DNA of 64,000 nt from Lineus longissimus (lineage: Eukaryota > Nemertea > Pilidiophora > Heteronemertea > Lineidae), in contig NC_088311.1 in the NCBI RefSeq assembly GCF_910592395.1, forward strand, positions 8,806,501 through 8,870,500. The letters run 5' to 3'. Shown one piece after another: positions 1 through 12,650 of the stretch; within the stretch, counting starts at the first letter, position 1; the number at the start of each line of letters is the position of its first letter. A program made the translations under genes and the position numbers. The notes beneath the pieces are model-generated. The model was not told where the DNA came from. It searched no databases and was given only the letters and a program-made list of their open reading frames with translations.

Positions 1-156
1 TGTACCCTCTCCCAGGTTGGTAGTGCGTAGTTCTCGTGGTAGGTGATGTGCTGCAGTACAAGCTACAGATTTCATCTGAACAAGATCCTAAACGTAACAT
101 CAACCGTAAGCAATCAATCTGGCAATGACTCAATCTAAATTCTTCCTCCTTCTCAC

Positions 157-3100
157 CTGGGTGAAGCACTTTCTCTACCAACTTATGTTCTTCTAAGAAC
201 TTGGCCACAGCAAGACCGTTCTTCATATGTTCTTTCATGCGTACATGGAGCGTCTTCAGACCTCTGTTGACAAGGTAACAGTCGAAGGGAGACGGAACTG
301 GTCCCATTGCTTGAAAAAGAAAAGAATTTCACATGAAAACTAGTAAATTAAGATTTATCTCTTTTTCTTGAATGCTTAAAATCACCAACCATATTCATTC
401 CTGATTACTACAGCATTTGTACAGATTCCTCCCCAAAAATTAAAGTGCTATTTTGTTCGTAAAATTGGACTATTGGATTCTACGCTTTCAATAACAAGAC
501 TCACCATACTGCAGAAATTTCAGTTTCTCATCGATTTTAGGGTCGTTTGTTGCAAGAGCGCCCATGATCACATCAGTGTGACCTACAAATTAGAACAAAA
601 TCTTCATGACATGACAAATATGAGTGAAACAAATAGAATACAGATAACTCAAAAGGAAAGTTGCAGAAGTTCAAGATTTTCAAAAATTTCTGACTGACAA
701 TATTGCTAAAAGCTAAAAATCCAGTTTGGCTGTGCGGTGGAAAAGTAATTTATTTAATTAAAAAAATGCATCTGTTGGCATTGTTTCATTACTTTACAGT
801 TCATACACTGTTCAGGGAGTTACAGTTGGAATTGCGTCAATGATCAGGCCACTACCATAATCATACACAACTATACATATAACCTGTGTTATGTGCCAGC
901 TGTTACATCAAGTTCCGTAATCAGAAAATCAGAATGGTTGGCCTACACAGCAAAGCCAGACCACAAAATAATAATGTTACTGTCCATGACAAGCAGTGGT
1001 TAGTCATGCCAATTATACATGTACATGAATATATCCTATGCAAGGTCTAGATCTTTCGAGAACGCGAAAAAAAACTTACCATTCATGTACTTTGATACAG
1101 AATGCATAACAATATCAGCGCCAAGGTCTAGAGGTCTCTGGAATAACAAGAAGAGAATTAAGTCACAGAATTTGACCTACAATTCTCCAAACGCAGAAAA
1201 TTGCTCCGGAAGGGCAAATTATTTGAATAGCATTCAACTGAAATTCAACACTTCCATCAGAATGATAATCAATGCAATTCAAGAAGTTGTAACACAACTC
1301 GCACAGACACTAAATAATTCATTCAGCAGAAGACAAAAGAAAAATGAGAAGTCAATTTCGTCATACCCTCCCTGAACCAGCTACAGGCCTACATGCATGT
1401 TGTAACTCATGTCATGTAAGAGAGGGGGACATGACAGACAGATTTCATTGAAAAGTTATGTCCGAACGTGATCCTTAATCTGTCTTATTTTCAATTGAGT
1501 GTTTCCAACTGTCTTTTGTCTCACTCCCTAATGGTATGGTACCCTGACAGTGCTTTCTTTGTGCACAAGAGGTAAGGTAAAGCTAAGTAGGTCTCTTGAT
1601 TCAACCTTGGAGTTTTAAGGCATAGGCTTCCCATTTTTCTATGAGAAATTATAGTATTCTTACCTGGAAGTAAGCGGACATGAATGTATTATCTGAAACA
1701 AGTATACAGCCTGGTTTTTGTTTGACCACCTTAGCCACCGCCTCTATATCTACAAGTTTCATGGTGGGGTTGGTCGGGGTCTCAATCCAAACAAGCTGAA
1801 AGAAAAGGAAATATTAAAGCTGGTGTTCCCTCACAAAATTAAGGTACATTGATTAAGCTTGGATTTTACATGATAAAAGATCACACCATTCAATTATTGA
1901 AACAGACCGGACATCACCAGAAATGTCCATGTGTCATTTTATACATTAAAGTCGGTCAAAAAGAGCGCGAAATGTGTACTTCTCGGCAGGTCTGTTTTAA
2001 TACTAATTTTGAAACGAGACAAAGTCATGAGAGCAGGAAGAAGACCTGACTGGTATCAAATAAACCATTCTGCGGCAATTCCTCGAGGCGACTGGATCAC
2101 TTACTTTTGTGTTTTCTTTCATAGCATTCTGTACATTTTCAGCGACAGTACAATCAACAAATGTTGTTTCAATATTAAACTGAGACACAATCTTTCTAAA
2201 ATACCTATTTGTCCCTGAAATAGAAGGCATAACTTGCCAATCAAAACTGTAAGATTTGTCAAATCGGGACCATGGTCTTTTTTCAATTCAAGAATTACTT
2301 TTATCTGGCAATGTTGTTGCCAAAATTACAGAATTTAGAAACCAGAAATTACCATTCCGTCTGAAATCCTCTTGATCAGGGGATTTGCTGCTTAGTACCA
2401 TAAAGTCATTACTCTATTTCATTTAGGAGAAACAGATAATGAGTCCTTTCTCTGCTAACAAAAAGTATTGAAAGGAAATTCTCTCAAATCAAAAACATTC
2501 CTTGTCCAATAAGTGACGTACCTCCATATAAATCATCCATACTGACTATATGGTCTCCGGACTTCAACATGTGGACGACACACATGGTTGCAGCAAGCCC
2601 AGAGGCAGTGACCATACCTAAAAAGAGACGAAAGTATCACCAATTGGCCTTTTACATGTAATTTTACACAGAACACTGTAGCCAAGAATACAGTGGCACC
2701 TCTCCAGTCAACTGATTACAGAGTTTGTATTGAACAAAATGGACCAATTCTGGACCAAAATCAGTGTCCTTTATGGAGAGGGTGTCCAGCTATCAGAGGT
2801 GTCCACTAAGAGGGAATCCTATCTCCAAGTGGCCAGTAACATGAACACCAACGTATGAGTATTACAGCAAAAGCCTTATTCAGATAAAAAAACATTTCTT
2901 TAAAGAATAACCCAGACGCAGGTTCATGCCAAGGCCTACTTGAAAAAATATTGAAAATACTAGGGCATATTCACCAACACTCAGGGCTTTCCAACTTTTC
3001 CTAAATCGGTTTGTTATCGAAGATCTCCGATGTAGAGATAGACTAAAATTTCCCTGCGGAGGGGGTTGTGATTTGCCTCAAGGGAAATAAAAAATTGAAG

Positions 3101-4621
3101 AAAAACTTTTGATTTGTTCCTGCTAGGTGTAGCAACCTAGAACCTCCTGGATTTGCTAGTGGATATCTGGTGCCTCCTGGAGCAGCTGGTAGTTTACTGG
3201 TGCTCCCTGGTAATATGAGCTAAGCACACCAACAGGCTGCTTAAGCAGTTGAAAAGCCCTGTACAATTACCAGCTGTTAGCCAACAACTATTATAACATT
3301 GAAAAGTTATAACAGTATAAAATGTACTTTAGTGAGTACAATTTCTACCATTAAACTGTACATCAGACATGTCAGGGTTATACTTTCAGGAAATCTGGAG
3401 TAAATTGGGGTTTCAGTTTATTTTTTCACTATTTGCCAGATTTCATTGACATTGTCAAAATTTAGCCTTCAAAGATGTGGTGGCTTTTTTGCCTGAGTGC
3501 AGTTAAATCTGACCAGTGTCCATGGATAGATCCATACATAATTTTAACTTACCAAATTTGGCATTTTCTAACTTTGCGATGCACTCTTCCAGACAATTCC
3601 TTGTCGGGTTTCCACTTCTTGAGTATTCATAACCCTAGATTGAAAAGGAAAAAAAGGTTCTATTCATTACCAAACAAAATCTAATTTTACATGTTTAAAG
3701 CCATTGCCTGAGCTATTGCTACAAGCATTAAGCCAAACAATCAAATTGTAAACCAACAAAGTGTTTTGTCATGAAGTTTTTTATGGAGCTTGCAACTATA
3801 TAATACTAGTAGGCCTGTGACATTTAATACGGGCACAAAATGTCCTCGGCATGAATCCATTTAATGCATTCAATTTCAGTTACAGCAATATTCCACCACT
3901 AAAATTCTGATAGTATAAAGGTAATTTTATAGGCCGATTTCATCTCTAAGGTGTGGCTTTTCCAGATAACGTTGTTGCAGTGTTGATAAAATTCGCAGAA
4001 TCTGATGATAGCGACGCTCTCATTATTAGGCCCATTTTGTTATGAGCCTTACTCCAGCCAACGAGGGTTAACGTCTAAGGGGTGTTTGAGTGCAGCCAGA
4101 GAATCCATCATCAACCCCCGATTGCTGAGGATTAAGTAGAGAATTCAGATTGGCCTATAAGATGATACAAGATTTTTCAGACACGCTTGTACCACCTAGG
4201 GTTGGGAAAACAGACCATCTGTACATATTACTGTGTCAATAGGTCTTAACAGGAAAAAATATGGAACGAGTTTACAATCCCCGTTCACAGCCCCAAAAAA
4301 GGCCTGCGGTTGACAAGAGAAGCGCCTATTTGGCTATTATTTTTTAGCCAGTACTAGGCCTACCATGCTATTTCATTGTAAAGCAATGCTGCATGCCAAC
4401 ACATGAATAGAATAGATCTGCACAGTCATGCATGCATTGCTGTGCAGTTTGCAGAGATAGAATGAGAAACTAAAACTTACAGTGTGCTCGCCAGGGGAAT
4501 GCTGGACAAATGTGGTTGACAGAGAAATCGGAGGGACTACAGCCTGTGATTTCCATTGCATTGGATCTTGTCCTGCGTGAAGGGCATCAGTGCCGAAATG
4601 AGGGAAAGGTGTTTTCTCCAT
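157..4621 (-). CDS. CTH: cystathionine gamma-lyase, 3' end outside window
   Basis: PLP enzyme of transsulfuration that cleaves cystathionine to cysteine and can make H2S; cytosolic in the family. Eight coding exons read on the minus strand: 4621-4481, 3634-3553, 2617-2522, 2214-2105, 1795-1664, 1137-1080, 582-505 and 309-157. All have GT/AG borders and joining phases, giving about 283 residues. The start is ATG at 4621, opening [19 protein letters not shown]. Family landmarks seen are [35 protein letters not shown] and SDNTFMS. The PLP lysine is K203 in SVSKYMNG, followed by HTDVIMG. Human CTH is about 405 residues, so roughly the last 110 residues lie beyond position 1. I could not recognise the next exon in 1-156. 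Identification is firm; cystathionine beta-lyase-type relatives are less likely given the close match to vertebrate CTH. Confidence 0.95.
2690..2822. repeat. GTGTCC foldback repeat, copy 1 (in CTH intron)
   Basis: Divergent member of a dispersed family seen six times in this window. It starts near CAGTGGCACCTC and ends near GTGTCCACTAAGAGGGAA. It shares the central GGACCAAAATCAGTGTCC type segment with the copy at 55.6 kb. The borders are approximate because the copy is decayed. Confidence 0.6.
3955..4165. repeat. short dispersed repeat, copy A
   Basis: It shares an ordered set of blocks with 16925-17110: CCAGCCAAcGAG or CAGCCAATGAG, then GTCTAAGGGG, TTTGAG, CAGAGAA and CCCCGATT. Copy A lies in the first CTH intron. 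This looks like an old non-autonomous element. No clear terminal repeats or target duplication were seen, so the class is unknown and the borders are approximate. Confidence 0.5.
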
Positions 4622-4994
4622 GACGAATGAGATGTAATGTGTTCAACACAACAGTCACATGTGCAATGGCTGCGAAATGCAATGTGGACATGGTGTCAGT
4701 CTCACGCAAATCAAGAGAGCTGGTTGTACATCGATGTACAGGAATGTTTGAATTGCCTTGTGCAAGGTTGTAAATAAATTGGGGACAATCTCAAGAGTGT
4801 TGTGTCATATGGTAGCTGTGTCATGGTGACTTGCTATTCATTTTATATAATATGAAAAGTCAAGGACTTAGTGCGCCCCCCCCCTTTAGAAAGTGGATGA
4901 CAGAATAAATCCAGATCCAGATTTCGCAGGGACAGTTGGGCAGCAGAAGACAAACAACACCAGAGTATGATTAATAATAAGTATCCTCAATGAA
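4622..4994. other. CTH upstream / NEK8 downstream spacer
   Basis: Gap between the CTH start codon and the NEK8 polyadenylation signal; both genes are on the minus strand. It should hold the CTH promoter and 5' UTR. It includes a C-run near 4877. I see no coding exon and no clear core promoter motif. Confidence 0.5.
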
Positions 4995-5000
4995 TTTATT
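4995..5000 (-). terminator. candidate NEK8 polyadenylation signal
   Basis: AATAAA on the minus strand (TTTATT on plus), about 950 bp after the NEK8 stop codon at 5946-5948. No better-placed signal was noticed between them. 5001-5945 would then be 3' UTR, with no coding exon recognised in it. Confidence 0.45.
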
Positions 5001-5945
5001 CATTAGAAAAGAAAAAATATATATATCTCAGTACAAATAAATACAAAACATTTCACAAGGTAATAGATAAGCAGATTCATAGCATAACATCACCATGATT
5101 GTGCAGTCATGGTCATACAAGTATACCACATGCTAAGTGATTGGAAAAATATGACAAAATATGTCAGCTTTTCATCAGCTCCATATGACAGACACTGCAC
5201 TATCATATTGCAAATGGTTACCAGAGACGAGCTTAAACCCATTTAACATGTCCATGCCTGGTTTGTCCCTTTTTGACAGAACAGCTGCATAATCTGATTG
5301 AGGGACTAAACAAGTCCACATATTTAGCACCAATATTCCTAACTCCTTCCTCCAAGTACAATTATTGTAGGTCAGTAGAACACAAACAAGTGATATCCAC
5401 ATCCATCTCAGTTCAGGACGAAAGTTACTAATGCAAGTGAAACATTTTTGCATTATCATTCTTGAACCAAGTTACCTCTTGATGGTGCTGAAACATAAGG
5501 AGTACTTTAAACAACGCTATACAGCAAGTATGATAAGGATGTACACCATAATTTCATCACAGACACTGAATAAGGGAATATGGTCTTTTAAAAGATTGTA
5601 AGGAGTAAGCTCACCATGGCGTGATCCACAAGTGGAAAACTTCAATGATGGACTGCGGGTTAAAAGTTGTGACATCACTGCACAAGCGCTATACAGCTCG
5701 CTATTCTCCTGCCGCCTTCCCCGATTAATTTTTGACAATGCTAATCTATTCTATTCATAGCTGCACTGAATTATAGCTGCTTACATGTAGCTTATGACCA
5801 GTTTTGCCTTTTGCCATTTGTTTTTGACTATATTTCTGTATAACACAAAATTCTTTGCTCAACCCATGCGCCGCCACTGACAGTTGATAGAGCAAAGGCT
5901 CATTTAAGGGCAATATGTGAATGATGAGCAGTCTTTCTCTGAACT

Positions 5946-8900
5946 TTACTTACGTTTTGTTGACAACAGTGTGTTGCCATGGCTACAGGAGAGAGACACC
6001 ACATTCAACATTTCATTCCCAGGAAACTTTACGACCTTTGGTACGCTCGTTTCATCATCCAGCCGCCCGAGTCTGCCTCGGCTATTTTTACCCCAGGTAT
6101 AAACCTTGCCATCTGAAATATATCATTTAGAGGAATGAGGTATCAGATTCTTACACACTACAATGGAAATGGAGCATTGGCCTGGATGTGTAATGCACTG
6201 TGCCTCAATTTGGCCGCAGTGGTCACGACGATAGGATCGAGTTCAACACATTTTAGTTGAATTTGATGGCAAAGGTGAGTTTTCAGCATGTTTCTTGTTC
6301 AAAACATCTCAGGAACCAATTCTTAGAATCTAACCAAAACTAAATGCGTTTGGGGACAACCTACCAGTCGTGACACCAACAGTGAACGTGTCTCCACAAG
6401 CCACTGTCGAAAGCGCCTCAGATTCTAAAGGAGCAACTTTTGCTGGTAAGCGATCTTCGTGGACCTTGTGACCCAACTGACCAAAGTTGTTTGAACCAAC
6501 TGTATAGCACTCTCCACTATCTAGAACAGAAATAAGCAAAAAACATAAATTTATGGTATTTTCCTGATAACCTTGATCCATTTTAGTAACAACAGTTATT
6601 GTGGTTATAACCCTGGAGGGGGGGGGGAGACACTTATAAGTGCATATTCCATGTGCATTCCAGCCTAAAACAATAGGCTCCCTTTAGCAAATGGTGCATG
6701 TTTATTTCAGTAAATCATGACCCCTTTTGCCTTTTCCTGATCTGCACTGAGTAGTGAAAAAAAGACTACAGTGTACAATCTCACCTGTAATAACAGCAGT
6801 GTGTGATGTCCCCATAGCAACACTCTCGATTGAAAGATCGACCAAGGGTGGCACCTCCACAGGCGTGAATAGATAAACCTCCTCCATCGGTTTACTGATG
6901 CCACCCTCTCCTTGGAACTCATCCATGGCAAGTTTGTTGGACCTGAAATATGACACACAGGACAACTAAAAAAAGCTCTTTACCACGTCAATTGAAGGGA
7001 AGACATATTGGCAATGTTTTTCGAGGCATTTGGTCAGACTTGGAGAAACGTTGGGAACATTTTTTCTTTTTATATCCCAGTTTGGGGTTTAAGAGAACAT
7101 TCGTCACACCTAGCGCTCTCTATCTCTGACATTACCTGTTACTTCCACAACATAGCATCTTCTTATCGACCGTTATCACAACGGAGCAGTCGACTCCACA
7201 ATGGACGGATCGGGGCTGAAATTGGTCTGGAATCGGCACAGGTTGAGGGGATGGAAACGACTGGTTGCTACCGAGACCAAGGCGACCTAGAAAGGGAGAA
7301 GGCAAAAGTTGTATCACTGAGACTTTTTTAAAGGCTGATTTTATCTGTTAACTCAAATATAGCCTATATAGGACATTGGAAAATATGTAGTTGTGCATAT
7401 AAGGATAACCACGGACATAACCAAAACCAATATTTTAATGTATATTTCACAAGCTGATCTCAGTTTGTTATAGATTTGTTGTAAGGTTTTGAAGTCTTCT
7501 TTAAACTAATTGGAGATTCTAGTACTGATAAGATCTAAAATGTCAATATCAAGTCCTCACCGCTCTCGCCCCGGCCCCAGGCGAACAACTCATGTTCATT
7601 TGTGACGGCCAAAACGTGGGAAGCACCGCAGGACACATTTACCACTTCATAACCAAGGAGAGCCTCCACTATCTTAGCCTGCAAGAAATGAATACAGGTT
7701 AAACATGGGAACCAGAAACACAACAGGACAAATCCACCAAGTCATAGCCATGGAGAGAATCCATTATCTAAGCCTGTAAGAAATGAATACGGCCAAAGCA
7801 TGGAGAGCACCATAGGACACATTCTTCACTTCAAAGCCAAAGAGTGCTAGCAGAATCTTGGCCTGCAAGTCAGTGACCATGTGAATCGTATGTAGCCCGC
7901 GCTTCAGAAACTTTTCTGTTCTTCATGTCACGTGTGACACGTGAAAAGTGAGACATAAATAAAGTGACATTGTAGTTTATGAAAACCCAGCCTAATGTTA
8001 ATACTGACACCATGGACCAAAAGAATATCCCAAGGTGCCTTTAGATGAGCAGCCGCTGGCTTACCTGTGTCACATCATGCGTATTACCATGACCAAGACA
8101 ACCATTAGCACCACTTCCAAATGTCATTAGAATTCCTCGATCTAGAAAGAGAACAAATTATGACCAATTCAAGAAGAACACATTTTGCAAGAATTAGACT
8201 AGTCTTTATTAACTGTTGATATAAGTGCTGGAAATATCCTCCCCATGGTTCACAATTGCTTATCTATGCCATTCTGTCAGAACAGTTTTACATCAAACCA
8301 GAACCTTATCTTCAACTCTTATCTCTACAAAACTGTGGACTGCTCATCTCTCGAATCATCATTTTCAGTCTGCCTTCGAACATAACATAAAATCCATTCT
8401 TACCAGTGAGACAAGCAGTGAAAAGATCACCGCATGAAACGTGTTGTATCGTCACGCCAGACTGACCCTCGAGGTATCTTGGTATGAATGACTGCAATGG
8501 CTGATCCATGCTACTGGATATAGCACCTGGGAGACCACTTTCCCCACCAACTGAGGAACCCTGGAGGGTCAACAAAGGAAATATCATCACACTTGAAGGT
8601 CGCAAGTTTGCTCTTGGCTAACACTAACTTTAGTACTATAATATGTAATATGAATAAGTATTTTGTACAAGAGTTACATTGAAACATACGAGCTAAATGA
8701 GATAAATATGGTTGGGTAAACTGTGCAGCAACTGTGGTCAGTGTGGACATGAGGTAGTGGCTAATCAATCTGCAAGCAGGCGTTGTACCTCATGTACATT
8801 TTCGGGCCTCATTAGGCGCTCAGTTTTTATACCAGAAAAACAAATGAGGTTAAACGACTACAGCAAAATTGACGTCTCGTGAGAGCCAATGCACCGTTTT

Positions 8901-11900
8901 CACTTCGTTTGCTACGATATCGAGTGACACATAAGCTGCTTGTGCTGTCACTTCCAAGTTCCTTAACATATTTACAGCCCACTACCTCATTTCGTCAGGC
9001 TGTAACCTAAACTTTCTGACACCAAACTATTTTAAAAGATTTGATCCCACCCAGAGAAGAAATCAACCAATACTGACAACATTAGGCGATGCTTTGATTT
9101 TTAGATTAGCCAACTGGAGTTATTCAGGAGAAGACAGGTTCTTCAAAGAACAGAGGATACTTACCTCCCAAACAAAGAGCCGACCATTCTTTGTCACAGC
9201 AGCTTTTTGTGTCCGGCCTGCGGATACCTGTGTGACATGTGTATCAACAGACGGTAAGGGCAGCTTTACCGGCGTCATGATGCCATTGCCCCAGCTGTAC
9301 ACAGTACTTGGTGAAAGATGTTTGTGGCCCATCGGTTCAGTTTCAGAAATGCTGGCAACAGACCCTGAGAAAAATAAGTTTTTAATCAGAAATAAAAGAA
9401 TTTAGGGCTATGTATATCATAATATCAACGCATGTCACCTCTCACATAAACAACTTTCATTTCCGAAATGATTACAATAGCACCTGTAAATTCTCGTTAG
9501 ACCGGAAACCCAGGACAAAACTTAATGTTATGGTGCCGAAAAAGGCTTTACCAACATGGGCCTTTAGCACTTACCTCTGGGCATATGAGGACTTGTTCTT
9601 TGCATTCTTCCTCTTCCTGCTGGCTGCATTGGACGGTGGATTCTATAAGATAGAAGAGAATTTTGATCGTTTAGGGCCATAGCTCAACAGCCCTCAAAAT
9701 AACAAGACCATTGTTGCCAGATGACTATAACACACAGGTACAGGGTTTCAAGGGATGGATTATTCCAGACTATCCATATACTGGCTCCTTACTTGTGATG
9801 CTCTCTCAGTATCTATTTTCAACTTTAAGGCTAGCGAGATTGCAGAAAGTTTTAAGAATGGATACCTCATTGAAGGACTGATTTTTCTACAGCAGTTTTG
9901 AAAATTGCTGAATTGTAGTGAAAACCATACCTGAAGGATTATCATCACCACCCTAATCATGGTACCAATACCTAATCACTGTCTACCCACTACACTCACC
10001 TGGTACATGGTATTTTTCCCATGTCCGTATAGAGATTCATCAACGAGTTCATCACAATGGGCTGGGCCATGATCTGGTGGATGTGGGGGCGCTTATTCGG
10101 GTCAAGGTGCAGCATACTTAAGATGAGTGACCTCATGTCACTGCTGTAATGTTCAGCTATAGGTGCGAAAGTTCCACGCATGATTTTTAAAACTAATGCT
10201 GGCAGATTCTGAAATTGAAGAGACAGCTGGTGACCCCTGGTTATGTCACACCCGTTTTTGACTTTACGGGATCCGTCACATTCCATACAGAATTTATTTC
10301 TCGTTAGATTTAAATGCTATCCTTTGCAAACATATGATACATAAACCAAATGATTGGTGCAAAAAATCCTTCTGTCTTCATTAATGAATGTTCTTATAAA
10401 AGACCTCCCCCATGAGCAACAGAAAGGTAGGTAGTAAATACATACAGCAGCTTCAAATGCCCTCTTCAGACTTGCCAACTCATAAAGTACACATCCAAGA
10501 GCCCATATGTCACTCTTTTGATTGTAACTAGTTGATGGTTAAGGAAAAGGCGGATGACTTGAAACAGGACTATTTGCCAGTGTGGTCGCAAGCTGTTTTC
10601 TTTGATTGTAAAATTAAAGGCTTGTGAATGTGTCACTCTGAAAACTAGGTTAAACCCCAAATATTGTATACAAACTGTATTGTAATACTGTACAGGTATA
10701 TTAGATGTACCCCAATACATAAACTAGGTGACAAACAACTGAGTTAGAAACTTATATTCTCAGACTTGGCCTCAAATGGCTAGGTGGAGGATCTCGTCTC
10801 ACCAACTTCGTCAGTATCTGGCCTTGGGGAACAATGAGTTTACATGTATGTGTGCACAAGGTGGATGTAGAGACTTTGGTGAAAAGAAGGGTTCATGTAG
10901 CATAAATTATGAAAGGATACGGCATTCCTTCACAGAGCTCTGGTGAGATGTAGCAAGGAGTTCCAACCACCTGAAAAATAGACAGCAGATGATTAGGAAC
11001 AATCAAACTTTAATTTCAAATTTTGGCAACATTTCTGTCAGAAAATAAATTTGGTCAGTTTTGTTATCTTATTGTCTCACAAGATAATGTATATAAAATT
11101 AATTTTTGAATGCAATCTTTTTACTCTTTGAGCTTGAGAAAGATAGGCATGTAAAGCCAACCAAACTTACTGTGTATGCTTTGCTTTTACTGCTCAGGAC
11201 TTTTGAGATTCCGAAGTCTCCAACTTTGATAACTTCCCTCTTCTTATCCAGGAGAATATTCTGCGTCTTCAAGTCCCTGTGAAGGATCTGCTTTGAGTGG
11301 ACATGTTGGAGGGAGAGCAGCATCTGTACAAAGTACTTCAGTATTTCCTAGAAAATAAGAGACATATCTCCATTAAAAAAATCTCTTTTAAGGATTCAAA
11401 CCAGCTAAAAAGTATTTTGACTTGCCCTAATCTGGCATACAGAGCACAGAGCAGAGAATCACAAAAACAGGACGAAAGAAAGTATGAAAATAAATTACCT
11501 CCTCTTCAAATAAATTTCCATTTCGTTGCTGGAGAAATTCAAAGAGTGTCCCACCTACAAAATAAAATCTTTTTTGATTTTCATGCAGTCAAAATCAGTT
11601 TAAAGCCAACAGTATTGTATGAATTTGTCAAAAGGGGGTCACCAGTTAGAGAGTAAGCACCACTCCTAATTATTAGGACTGAATACTTCACATTTTGCAT
11701 CACATCTACCTTTCCCCCAAACTTGCATCAGAGTCACAGTACTACTCTACCTTGTGCATACTCCATCACAATCATCAATGCCTTGTCTTCCAGAAAATTC
11801 TCATAATACTCGATGATGTTTGGATGATCTAACATGGACAACACCTTCACTTCATTCAAAGCAGCTTGCCTCTCCTCTTTCGTCATCTGCTCCACTGGAA

Positions 11901-12454
11901 TCTGCTTGATAATCACCATCTTATTATCATGTAGTCTTTTACAAAGGTAAACAGTCCTAAAACGAGACAAGCAAACATAGAATATCATTTCTAATCATAG
12001 AAACTTGTACTTCATTTGCTCTTACACTATCCGGCAAGAGCAGATTGCATCATCATCATCTGGTCATATGAATAATACATTATGGAAGTTAAGTTCCCCA
12101 CAACAAAGACCTGAAGGCACATTCGCAACTTTGTCTCGATTCAACGTGATCGTGGAAATCGACTCACTCGAAGAAAGTCGACCAAGTCCCAAGCCCAACT
12201 CCAAGTGACCACACATGAGGTTCGCCAGGTGTCTCTTCCGACATGTTCTCAACTGTCTTACAACATCATTCTATCTACATTACAGGGCACTTCGCAGCAT
12301 ATTCTGTCATTTCAGCTCCCAAGTATTTTTGCGGATATAACGGCCCATAGATTAGAATCATGATTTTTTTAGCACAAAAGTTTGAAATTATTCAACTTCC
12401 AACCTACCCGTACGCCCCTCTCCCCACCACTCGAATCTTCTCGTATTTTTCCAT
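5946..12454 (-). CDS. NEK8: NIMA-related kinase 8: kinase domain plus RCC1 repeats
   Basis: Ser/Thr kinase of the ciliary inversin compartment, linked in vertebrates to nephronophthisis and left-right patterning. Sixteen coding exons: 12454-12408, 11956-11751, 11554-11499, 11347-11171, 10970-10921, 10527-10446, 10208-10000, 9642-9575, 9364-9165, 8560-8404, 8141-8065, 7678-7561, 7286-7136, 6942-6785, 6520-6365 and 6112-5946. All phases join and give 692 residues, which is the human length. The short first exon encodes [16 protein letters not shown], completing the P-loop with TVYLCKR. Other landmarks are VIIK (K33), HRDLKTQN (D128), DFGISK (D147) and SPE. After about residue 310 come RCC1-type blades ([53 protein letters not shown]). 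The last exon ends STKRK then TAA. That TAA lies inside a GTAAGT donor-like string, so an additional 3' exon cannot be excluded. The gene is divergent from NDUFB7. Confidence 0.96.
6612..6621. repeat. poly-G tract in NEK8 intron
   Basis: Run of about ten G interrupted only at its edges, in the intron between the exons at 6365-6520 and 6785-6942. Other C/G homopolymer runs sit near 4877, 33061, 43681, 44640, 49390 and 53561. All are intronic or intergenic. Confidence 0.7.
7691..7870 (-). pseudogene. two decayed tandem copies of a NEK8 exon
   Basis: Immediately upstream (gene orientation) of the functional exon 7678-7561 lie two further copies of its first part plus the intron end. Copy B (about 7691-7788) repeats ATTTCTTACAG then GCTTAG, so it is closed by a stop in its second codon. 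Copy C (about 7789-7870) has CTTGCAG followed by a readable [16 protein letters not shown], matching the functional [16 protein letters not shown], before it runs through copy B's acceptor into a stop. The shared CATTTCTT-type boundary shows that the unit is about 80-98 bp and includes the splice acceptor. Neither copy has a usable donor, so both are relics. Confidence 0.75.
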
Positions 12455-12650
12455 CATAATTAATGCCGTATTACAACAATCATCTGATCACAGAGTCCTT
12501 TTTACCAGAAAAAAACATCAAAATGTCAAATTCAGGTTACCAATTTTGACGCTCTCGGAGCTTCTCGCGACACGCGCGAAAGGACGAGAGTGAATGTTTT
12601 TGGGATTCGAGGTCAAAAATCCTAGCTCGATTATCTCGAATAAAGTCGCA
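12455..12650. promoter_or_regulatory. 196-bp divergent promoter, NEK8 / NDUFB7
   Basis: The NEK8 start codon (minus, 12454) and NDUFB7 start codon (plus, 12651) are separated by only 196 bp, so both 5' UTRs and promoters must fit here or overlap. The CpG-rich stretch 12549-12590 contains TCTCGCGA at 12563-12570, which matches the core of the TCTCGCGAGA element known from TATA-less, often bidirectional animal promoters. No convincing TATA box was seen. Transcription start sites cannot be read from sequence. Confidence 0.7.

Noticed and set aside
1-60. Possible next CTH exon after a CTGCAG acceptor-like site
   Set aside because: The in-phase translation does not resemble the expected segment after the VLHPG of CTH, so it is treated as intron.
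12170-12245. Candidate NEK8 first exon starting [12 protein letters not shown] with a GTGAGT donor
   Set aside because: It joins in phase but does not give a normal P-loop. The exon at 12408-12454 encodes [16 protein letters not shown] and restores the exact family sequence and the 692-residue length.
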